A stretch of 9,316 nt of DNA from Bacteroidota bacterium (lineage in GTDB: Bacteria; Bacteroidota; Bacteroidia; 2-12-FULL-35-15): NCBI GenBank assembly GCA_021413595.1, contig JAIOQD010000627.1, positions 1 through 9,316 on the forward strand, written 5' to 3'. Both the position numbers and the translations under genes were made by a program. The notes beneath the pieces were generated by a model. The model searched no databases. It worked only from the letters and a program-made list of their open reading frames with translations, and was not told the DNA's origin. Each line of letters opens with the position of its first letter. Within the stretch, counting starts at the first letter, position 1. Below are positions 1 through 4,679 of the stretch, in pieces.

Positions 1-55
1 TGCATACAATTTCATAAAAAAACGAAAAAAAATTCACGAATTATGTTTTTAAAAT

Positions 56-87
56 TTTGGACTCTGAGTGGAAAATCGTTAACTTTG
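56..87 (+). promoter_or_regulatory. Bacteroidota-type promoter of the toxin-antitoxin operon
   Basis: A -33 element TTTG (56-59) is followed after exactly 20 bases by TAACTTTG (80-87), a full match to the Bacteroidota -7 consensus TAnnTTTG. The centre-to-centre distance of 26 bp is what that consensus predicts. Transcription would start near 93-95, leaving a short leader of about 15 bases before the antitoxin ATG at 110. No clear Shine-Dalgarno sequence is present; the leader is A-rich, as is common in this phylum. The start site itself is inferred. Confidence 0.7.
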
Positions 88-109
88 AGAAAACTAAAAT
101 TAAAACATT

Positions 110-337
110 ATGAGTGCCACAGCCATTAAAATAGAGTTAAAAGAACTTATAGAAAAGGAAAGGGATTTAAGCATATTAAAAGCCATTAAGGCTCTGTTAA
201 GAAAAACGACTCTTGACAATATCCTTCGTAAAAAGCTTAGCCAAAGGGCATTGCGGTCCGAAGAAGATATTAATTCGGGACGGGTGTTGAATAGAAAAGA
301 AATCATTCGCCAAACCGACAAACTAATCAAAAAATGA
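110..337 (+). CDS. Putative antitoxin of a ParDE/RelBE-type toxin-antitoxin pair
   Basis: This 75-residue protein is small, highly charged (many K, R and E) and predicted to be almost wholly helical. A first amphipathic helix spans roughly residues 6-31, and a segment with RALRSEEDINSGRV lies at about residues 46-59, a pattern I associate with Bacteroidota antitoxins that precede ParE-like toxins. I see no ribbon-helix-helix or helix-turn-helix signature that would assign it to ParD or RelB, so the antitoxin role rests mainly on context: it lies directly upstream of a ParE/RelE-fold toxin and its stop overlaps the toxin start as ATGA. Such coupling keeps antitoxin and toxin synthesis linked. 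The protein presumably binds and neutralises the toxin, and may autorepress the promoter at 56-87. The ATG at 110 fits the promoter position and is the first ATG after it. Confidence 0.7.
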   Translation: MSATAIKIELKELIEKERDLSILKAIKALLRKTTLDNILRKKLSQRALRSEEDINSGRVLNRKEIIRQTDKLIKK

Positions 338-633
338 AATTAGTTTATACCCAACAGGCGTTAATAAGTTTGGAAGAATCTTTAGAATTTATTGCTCCAC
401 ACGTAAGTGGTGAAACTTTAGAAACTATACGAAACAGCATATTAGACCGGGCAGATAAACTTATTAAAAATCCATCTTCAGGCAGACGGGAAGAATACCT
501 GGAACATCTAGGGCTTAATCACCGGAGGGTTATTGACTCACATTACAAAATCATTTATCGTATAATTGACCGAACTATTTACATAACGGACATCTTCGAC
601 AGCCGACAAGACCCTGCAAAAATGAAAGGATAA
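334..633 (+). CDS. ParE/RelE superfamily toxin
   Basis: The protein has 99 residues, the normal size for the family. The ParE/RelE fold is readable: a first strand KLVYT (2-6), two helices (about 7-46) ending in NPSSGRR (46-52, the usual P..GR turn), the strand RRVIDSHYKIIYRI (64-77) with the typical YKIIY core, and the last strand IYITDIFDSRQDP (82-94) with the characteristic terminal R..P. Members are either gyrase poisons (ParE) or ribosome-dependent mRNA interferases (RelE). The classical RelE catalytic residues are not obvious, so ParE-like is the better label, but the target cannot be settled from sequence. The start overlaps the antitoxin stop by ATGA at 334-337, which indicates translational coupling. 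Nothing looks broken, so it is probably functional. Confidence 0.85.
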   Translation: MKLVYTQQALISLEESLEFIAPHVSGETLETIRNSILDRADKLIKNPSSGRREEYLEHLGLNHRRVIDSHYKIIYRIIDRTIYITDIFDSRQDPAKMKG

Positions 634-771
634 TATGAACCTAACAATGCAAGCTTCTGAACATGGTAACGCATGATCTACTGTTTTTCGTCCATTAAAA
701 AAATATTTGTTTGTCGAATGTTATTTGGACAATTAGAATTAACATTGTACGACCGAAAAGAAAGAACCACG

Positions 772-829
772 GCAACTAACAGCTAAGGTTTCGTTGCGCC
801 CGCAGGGCGAACAATGAAACCGATGTTGC
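772..829 (+). other. Long hairpin element, candidate structured RNA or recombination-type site
   Basis: Bases 787-801 (GGTTTCGTTGCGCCC) pair with 805-821 (GGGCG, AA bulge, CAATGAAACC), giving a 15-bp stem with one G.U pair, a two-base bulge and a GCA loop. It is enclosed by GCAAC (772-776) and GTTGC (825-829), with unpaired spacers of 10 and 3 bases. A strong terminator follows at 873-905, so the fold may sit in the 3' part of the toxin-antitoxin transcript or in a separate small RNA. The layout also recalls an integron attC site, but the boxes AACTAAC and GTTGCAC each miss the R''/R' consensus by one base and no integrase is visible. Function unknown. Confidence 0.4.
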
Positions 830-872
830 ACGGAACCGCTTATGCGGAGGGGGATATCAGGTTATGGGGATT

Positions 873-905
873 GCGTCTTGTTTTTCAGGACGCTTTTGTT
901 TTTTT
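873..905 (+). terminator. Intrinsic (Rho-independent) terminator
   Basis: GCGTCTTG (873-880) pairs with CAGGACGC (886-893), eight pairs including one U.G, around a TTTTT loop. It is followed at once by TTTTGTTTTTTT (894-905). This is a textbook intrinsic terminator for + strand transcription. The nearest upstream promoter seen is that of the toxin-antitoxin operon, whose toxin gene ends 240 bases earlier, so it probably ends that transcript or a small RNA covering the hairpin element at 772-829. Confidence 0.8.
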
Positions 906-949
906 AGAGGTTTACATTTTGAGAAATGTGACTTTTTCCCTCTTTTTTT
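906..949 (+). terminator. Possible second, weaker terminator hairpin
   Basis: ACATTT (914-919) pairs perfectly with AAATGT (924-929) around TGAG. An outer AGAGG (906-910) can pair with CCTCT (939-943), which runs directly into a T tract (943-949). It begins immediately after the T tract of the strong terminator, so the two would act in tandem. The stems are short and AT-rich, so the call is tentative. Confidence 0.35.
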
Positions 950-1099
950 AAAATTGCATTGATGCTTTGTGTTTAAACAATTTTCTTTTTTTGTTTAATT
1001 TGGCCAACAGGCAAAGCGCAGCCATACCGCATTTTGCAGTAAATTGGATTAATTCATTTGTAAATTTTTGAGTGTTTTTTTGTATTTATCTGCCACCTT

Positions 1100-1315
1100 A
1101 TGGGTGGACCACGCTGGTCAAAAAGCTGCACATACACATTAACATACGCATTAACAGAAAAGATTATAGCGACAATCAACATTTCAGAAAATTATGTTGC
1201 ATATACTGACAAAGTAAAAAAATATTGCGATAAAAGAAGATATACAATTGAGGACTTTGTCCGCGAATCTGCCGTAGAACTTGAAGATTATGAGTTTTTA
1301 CAAGCCCCTTTATAA
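1100..1315 (+). CDS. Hypothetical small ORF, doubtful and possibly a gene remnant
   Basis: This 71-codon frame has no recognised family. Its second half (about residues 21-71, from EKIIATINISENYVAYTDK to EFLQAPL) has protein-like composition with a charged helix KVKKYCDKRRYTIEDFVRES. The first 20 residues, rich in T, Y and S from a repetitive CACATACACATTAACATACG stretch, look non-coding. The ATG at 1100 lies in the loop of a hairpin (CCACC 1093-1097 with GGTGG 1103-1107), immediately followed by another (GACCA 1107-1111 with TGGTC 1115-1119). No promoter or ribosome site supports the start. A plausible reading is the 3' end of a decayed gene. A second stub, ATG at 1334 to TGA at 1381, follows. 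Confidence 0.2.
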   Translation: MGGPRWSKSCTYTLTYALTEKIIATINISENYVAYTDKVKKYCDKRRYTIEDFVRESAVELEDYEFLQAPL

Positions 1316-1447
1316 TTAACCACGAACAATAATATGAGCGCAGAAAACAAGTTAAGACTTTCAAATGTAGACAGATATTGAGAAATGGTATAAAACATAT
1401 TAGGCAATGGTATTAGCAATTTTATTGCTTTAAAAATGTTCGCATAA

Positions 1448-1479
1448 AAAAACACCATGCAAAAAAGCATGGTGTTTTT
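1448..1479. terminator. Strong bidirectional intrinsic terminator
   Basis: AAAAACACCATGC (1448-1460) and GCATGGTGTTTTT (1467-1479) are perfect 13-bp inverted repeats around an AAAAAA loop. On the - strand the stem is followed by seven T (complement of 1446-1452), giving a canonical terminator about 37 bases beyond the stop of the CUB protein gene. On the + strand the stem's own T run serves the same role. It fits the end of the - strand CUB gene. Confidence 0.9.
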
Positions 1480-1515
1480 AAGATATTTTAAAAGAAAAAA
1501 ATCCCAATTCAAATT

Positions 1516-2904
1516 TTATTGAATAATTACTTTCCCTGTATGAATAAGCATGTTGTTTTCAGATAGTGAATAAAAATACATTCCGTTTGGCAATGATTTC
1601 GCATCAATAACAACTGAAGTAGTAAAAGCCGGGATTACCATTTTTATTAGCGATTTACCCAAAACATCATACAAAATAAACTCACAAGCTTCCACCTCAG
1701 GAACAGAGAATTTTAGGGTAGCTGTTTGATGAAAAGGATTCGGATAAATGCTGATGGCTTTGTTTAGTTCATTATCAGCTATTCCCACAGTACTAACAGA
1801 AGTATAAGATGCCGACCAGCCAACATCAGTTACTGAACCGTTAGATGTAAAAACAACTTTCATTGCACTACCCGGCAATGTTAGTGATGATGGAACACTA
1901 TTACCACTATAAGATCCAATCTGACTAGCAGGTGATGTTGAATTGTCATATACTTTTACAAAATCCATTCCTCCCTGTGTACCAAAATCACTAAAAGTAA
2001 GCGTTATGGAGCTTGTATTTGCGGGTTGTATAAGCCAGGTACAATTGGCACCATCGCTGTAATTATCAGTTCCACTTCCATCGTTAAAGCTGCCAGAAGC
2101 AGCAGTGAGCGTGGTAGATCCACTACAATACTCAGGAGGAGCAATAGTAGAGGTATAGGATGCTGACCAACCAAGATCTGTTATTGAATTGTTTGTTGTA
2201 AATTCAACTAACATAGCACCACCCGATGATAGTACAACCGGTGAAGGAATAGTACCACCGCTATATGATCCTATCAATGTAGGTGGAGAACTGGAATAAT
2301 CATATACTTTTATAAAATCCTGCCCTGCTTCTGTATTAAATGCTGCGAATGTTAATGTAATGGACGTTGCAGCAGGAGGTTGTATAAGCCATGTACAATT
2401 AGCATTATTGCCATAATTAGAAGAGCTGCTTCCATCAGAAAAAGCTCCGGAGGATGCTGTTAAAGTGGTGTTACCATTACAGAAAACAGGAGGTGCTGTG
2501 GTAGAAGTATAAGAAGCTGCCCATCCGGCACCCTCGTATGAATGATCAGTGGTAAAACGAATATACATTGCACCACCGGTAGATGTTATAGTACCTGGAA
2601 AGGTAACATCAGTTACAGTGGCTATCAAAGCAGCCAGAGTGTCGCTACCATCATAAATTCTAACTTTGTCGGAAGGTTGATAAAGCTCAAGATCAAGCGC
2701 AGTGAATGTTAAACTAATAGTTCCCGCTCCTGCCGGTGAAATAAGCCAAAAGCAATCCAAATTATCAATATAATCACTGCTCCCGCTCCCATCTGTTAAA
2801 CTACCCGATGCAGAATTTAATACCATTGCAGTGCCCGAACATTGCGCTACAGCTGATTGTGTGAGTAAAATAGCAGCAAAAATAAAAGTGTAGATTGTCT
2901 TCAT
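1516..2904 (-). CDS. Secreted triple-CUB-domain protein with type IX secretion sorting domain
   Basis: The 462-residue protein starts with a Sec signal peptide (residues 1-20, AVA-Q cleavage). Three CUB-type beta-sandwich domains follow at about 22-133, 142-251 and 260-369. Each begins with C-S/N-G and carries DGS..(D/N)Y....C.WLI.P, then a (V/I)(R/K)(V/I)YD strand, and ends G.AM...FT...S....GW(A/S)ASYTS. Each keeps only the first cysteine pair (C22/C51, C142/C170, C260/C288). Residues 386-462 form a type A C-terminal sorting domain (IYPNPF, LYDVLGK, LPNGMYFYSL, GKVIIQ), which in Bacteroidota directs export through the outer membrane by the type IX system and attachment to the surface or release. 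CUB domains usually bind proteins or glycans, often with calcium; no enzyme domain is present, so an adhesive or binding role is inferred. A terminator at 1448-1479 follows. No promoter consensus was found in the 113-base gap upstream, so readthrough from the cytolysin-like gene is possible. Confidence 0.9.
   Translation of the reverse strand: MKTIYTFIFAAILLTQSAVAQCSGTAMVLNSASGSLTDGSGSSDYIDNLDCFWLISPAGAGTISLTFTALDLELYQPSDKVRIYDGSDTLAALIATVTDVTFPGTITSTGGAMYIRFTTDHSYEGAGWAASYTSTTAPPVFCNGNTTLTASSGAFSDGSSSSNYGNNANCTWLIQPPAATSITLTFAAFNTEAGQDFIKVYDYSSSPPTLIGSYSGGTIPSPVVLSSGGAMLVEFTTNNSITDLGWSASYTSTIAPPEYCSGSTTLTAASGSFNDGSGTDNYSDGANCTWLIQPANTSSITLTFSDFGTQGGMDFVKVYDNSTSPASQIGSYSGNSVPSSLTLPGSAMKVVFTSNGSVTDVGWSASYTSVSTVGIADNELNKAISIYPNPFHQTATLKFSVPEVEACEFILYDVLGKSLIKMVIPAFTTSVVIDAKSLPNGMYFYSLSENNMLIHTGKVIIQ
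1795..2841 (-). repeat. Tandem internal repeats encoding the three CUB domains
   Basis: The CUB units repeat with a period of 118-120 codons, measured from the first cysteine of each (C22, C142, C260). DNA similarity persists between units 2 and 3, for example CAACTATTGC-type linker codons and the shared TATAAGCCA..TACAATT segments at about 2030-2045 and 2385-2400. This points to duplication of a single domain within the gene. Unit 1 is the most divergent. Boundaries are approximate. Confidence 0.7.
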
Positions 2905-2945
2905 GAAAAAAAATTAGTTAGTGATAATTAGTAATGCTTATTAAT

Positions 2946-2996
2946 AATTAATCGTTTCTAAATAAGTTTTTGAAAACAGATTAGAAACGATTAATT
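2946..2996. terminator. Perfect 16-bp inverted repeat between the two exported-protein genes
   Basis: AATTAATCGTTTCTAA (2946-2961) and its exact reverse complement (2981-2996) flank a 19-base loop. The loop contains a smaller dyad, GTTTT (2966-2970) and AAAAC (2973-2977). It begins 22 bases beyond the stop of the cytolysin-like gene on the - strand, where a terminator would be expected, and about 42 bases upstream of the CUB gene start. There is no good T tract after the stem, so it may be an inefficient terminator, an mRNA-stabilising hairpin or an operator for the CUB gene. Confidence 0.55.
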
Positions 2997-3017
2997 TTTC
3001 TTGATTATTTTTACTTC

Positions 3018-4151
3018 TTAAGGTACTAGTTGGCAATCATTGATTGTATATTCAATATCCAATTTGTTTTTTACTAATTTATTATTGTAAACAGTTCTTA
3101 CAACATAAGAAAGAGGAACACCTGCTTTTAGATCAGCTGAATTTCCAAGTTGATTGGTTAATGAACTCAAAGTACTAGCGTTGATCGCAGAAAATGTACT
3201 TTGTGTTTCACCTCCAAGAGCAACCACTTTAACTGATAGATCATCTAAAGAAGATAAATAATTCGCATCCACGTTACCACTTACCGGTGCATTGCTAAAA
3301 CTTACATTGATAGCTGCGGATATTTCCATTTTAGAAGAGCTCGATTCAATTAGCAAATAAAATACTCTTCCGTAAGTTACATCCGATACGTAACAAGCAG
3401 GGTTACCCGGAGAAACGTATTTCGCAAGATCCAATGGTGTAACAGATGGGTCAAAGAAATCATCAAAAGAAGGTGGAATATCATAACTCATTGTATAGAA
3501 TGATTGTTTTAAAACAACCAAATAATGATTCAAAGTAGAGTTGTTTGAAAATGAAAGGTTCGCCATAACTGTTACAGGAACTATTTCAACATTTAATCCC
3601 AATGCTAATGCCAATTCTTCTTTTGTTTTTACATTTTCGTGTTGGAAAGTAAAACGAGCCGGCATTACTTCATTATTATCATTAACAATATCGTTTAATG
3701 CTTGTGTGATCAAACTTTTCTTTACTTCAGTCACATTTACATAAACCGAATTTGATCCATTAATGATATCAATTGATACAGTTCCACTTCCACGTCTTAC
3801 TGCAACAACATCAGGTGTAGCTTGGTTTAAAGAAGCCCCTTGTAATAAACTACCAGGGTAAACTACAGAAACGTTAGGATCGTAAAGTGGAAAATCCTGA
3901 TTTCCTTGCATTACATTCCAAGTGCTGTTAGTACAATTCCAGGTACCGCTATCCACAGGAACAGAAGAAGTAGAAACGTTAGAAAGAATTTTTTGATTAC
4001 TAAATGAAGCAAACTCACCACCTGAAGCCAAAACTGTTTCGAAAGAAACTCCATCTTGTGGAGAGGTATCTTTCTTACACGAATTTAAAGTAAACATGGC
4101 ACCTGCCGCAACTAAAACACCGATAAACTTAAATTGTAATTGTTTTTTCAT
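3018..4151 (-). CDS. Cholesterol-dependent-cytolysin-like lipoprotein lacking domain 4
   Basis: This 377-residue protein starts with a lipoprotein signal peptide; the lipobox LNSC puts the lipidated cysteine at C25, followed by KKD. The remainder matches the thiol-activated cytolysin family (Pfam Thiol_cytolysin): VVYPGSLLQG (96-105, compare VYPGALL in classical toxins), VRRGSGTVSID (118-128), LVVLKQSFYTMSYDIP (211-226) then FDPSVTPLDL (233-242), VSDVTYGRVFYLLIES (255-270, the family's YGR..YLK.E strand), KVVALGGETQ (308-317) and PLSYVVRTVYNNKLV (346-360). These cover the pore-forming domains 1-3. The protein then stops after about 17 residues, so the C-terminal membrane-recognition domain with its Trp-rich undecapeptide is absent. 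It is probably a cell-envelope-anchored member of the CDC-like proteins reported from Bacteroidota, which may work with a partner; pore formation here is inference. The start has an AAAAGGAAACGA leader giving an AGGA ribosome site. A CUB/type IX protein gene follows. Confidence 0.85.
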   Translation of the reverse strand: MKKQLQFKFIGVLVAAGAMFTLNSCKKDTSPQDGVSFETVLASGGEFASFSNQKILSNVSTSSVPVDSGTWNCTNSTWNVMQGNQDFPLYDPNVSVVYPGSLLQGASLNQATPDVVAVRRGSGTVSIDIINGSNSVYVNVTEVKKSLITQALNDIVNDNNEVMPARFTFQHENVKTKEELALALGLNVEIVPVTVMANLSFSNNSTLNHYLVVLKQSFYTMSYDIPPSFDDFFDPSVTPLDLAKYVSPGNPACYVSDVTYGRVFYLLIESSSSKMEISAAINVSFSNAPVSGNVDANYLSSLDDLSVKVVALGGETQSTFSAINASTLSSLTNQLGNSADLKAGVPLSYVVRTVYNNKLVKNKLDIEYTINDCQLVP

Positions 4152-4214
4152 TCGTTTCCTTTTAAGAAATTTAGTTAGAATAAAGTGAATTATTAATTTT
4201 ACAAAGAGATACTA

Positions 4215-4222
4215 CAAAACTA
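4215..4222 (-). promoter_or_regulatory. Possible second -7 element for the cytolysin-like gene
   Basis: On the - strand this reads TAGTTTTG, a full TAnnTTTG match, about 63 bases before the ATG. No TTTG lies at the expected upstream distance, so it is either a weak second promoter or a chance match in AT-rich sequence. Confidence 0.25.
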
Positions 4223-4266
4223 TTGTTAAGGCTTGATTGACTATCCGCTAAGGACTGATGAGAGTT

Positions 4267-4283
4267 GTAACAAGTATTGTTAC
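4267..4283. promoter_or_regulatory. 17-bp perfect dyad inside the cytolysin-like gene's leader
   Basis: GTAACAA (4267-4273) and TTGTTAC (4277-4283) are exact inverted repeats around GTA. They are enclosed by a second pair, CCGCTAA (4245-4251) and TTAGCGG (4305-4311). With transcription from the promoter at 4378-4409, both dyads would fold in the 5' leader of the cytolysin-like mRNA. As DNA, the inner dyad also has the size and symmetry of a dimeric repressor site. Confidence 0.4.
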
Positions 4284-4377
4284 GGAAGAGTACTTTAATC
4301 ATTTTTAGCGGTTTAAGGAACAAATGAATTAACATTTATTCTTTCTAGGTTGAACACTAACTTATTATTGAACGGGA

Positions 4378-4409
4378 CAAATGTACAACCCGATTTTTAA
4401 AAAAGCAAA
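4378..4409 (-). promoter_or_regulatory. Bacteroidota-type promoter of the cytolysin-like gene
   Basis: Read on the - strand, TTTG (4409-4406) is followed after exactly 20 bases by TACATTTG (4385-4378), a full TAnnTTTG match. Both the elements and the 20-base spacing are identical in form to the toxin-antitoxin promoter. Transcription would start near 4371, giving a leader of about 220 bases before the ATG at 4151, which is long and contains nested dyads. Confidence 0.6.
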
Positions 4410-4477
4410 TTTATTTTTCACGATTATGTAACTGCCACTAAATCAACAACCTAACAAAAAAAATGTAAACCCATAGA

Positions 4478-4560
4478 ACGCGGATAACACGGATAACACG
4501 GATGCAACGGATCCTCACACATAAAATCTGAGAAAATCAGTAATATCCAGGTTATCCGTG
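4478..4560. repeat. Extragenic inverted repeat with a tandem 9-bp arm
   Basis: The left arm is four near-identical 9-bp units (ACGCGGATA, ACACGGATA, ACACGGATG, CAACGGATC; 4478-4513). The right arm (4543-4560) contains GTTATCCGTG (4551-4560), the exact reverse complement of CACGGATAAC (4488-4497), with weaker pairing beyond. The design, one arm built of short tandem GGAT units and the other a single complementary copy, is like extragenic palindromic repeats I recall from other bacterial genomes. Confidence 0.65.
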
Positions 4561-4610
4561 CTCCATATTTATTTTTTACGCATCTTATCAGTTTTGCGAA
4601 ATAGCCTCAA

Positions 4611-4641
4611 TTCGTTTATTCGCAGATTATTAGTAATTTCG
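4611..4641 (+). promoter_or_regulatory. Possible lepA promoter
   Basis: TTCG (4611-4614), 19 bases, then TAATTTCG (4634-4641): each element differs from the Bacteroidota consensus by one T-to-C change at the same place. The same TAATTTCG octamer lies upstream of the AMP nucleosidase gene. Transcription would start near 4648, about 32 bases before the lepA ATG. Confidence 0.4.
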
Positions 4642-4679
4642 CGATCCGATTTTTAAACTGAAGATCTTATAACAGAAGA

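Larger units (their letters stand above)
634..1099. other. Intergenic accessory stretch without a convincing gene
   Basis: No supportable coding region lies in these 466 bases. The stretch holds a dyad element (772-829), a small CCGC-TTAT-GCGG hairpin (836-847), an intrinsic terminator (873-905) and a weaker second terminator-like hairpin (906-949). Further on, 1011-1037 can fold as GCAAAGCG with CGC/TTTGC around a nine-base loop, and TTGGCCAA lies just before it. The rest is T-rich spacer. The density of hairpins and absence of genes suggest an accessory or decayed segment. Confidence 0.5.
4152..4679. other. 528-base divergent intergenic region between cytolysin-like gene and lepA
   Basis: This region carries no gene. 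On the cytolysin side it holds the leader, the nested dyads and the - strand promoter. The middle (4478-4560) is an extragenic repeat element. The lepA side (4561-4679) contains a possible lepA promoter. Bases 4410-4470 are plain AT-rich spacer. Confidence 0.6.

Noticed and set aside
864..962. A 32-codon ORF starting ATGGGGATTGCG after a GGAGG-like sequence
   Set aside because: It runs through both terminator hairpins and their T tracts, the GGAGG is 13 bases from the ATG, and the translation (rich in F, C) has no protein-like pattern.
1176..1512. Two - strand ORFs (1176-1364 and 1288-1512)
   Set aside because: One crosses the 13-bp terminator stem and both have AT-driven, membrane-like composition without recognisable motifs or ribosome sites.
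4255..4290. CTGATGAG followed by a hairpin and GGAAGAG on the + strand, resembling a hammerhead ribozyme core
   Set aside because: The core CUGAUGA should run straight into stem II and be followed by GAAA. Here extra bases separate it from the stem and GAAA is not present; stems I and III are not found.
4478..4513. Tandem repeat as a possible CRISPR array or iteron
   Set aside because: Units are 9 bp with no spacers, there are no cas or replication-initiator genes, and the array is one arm of an inverted repeat.
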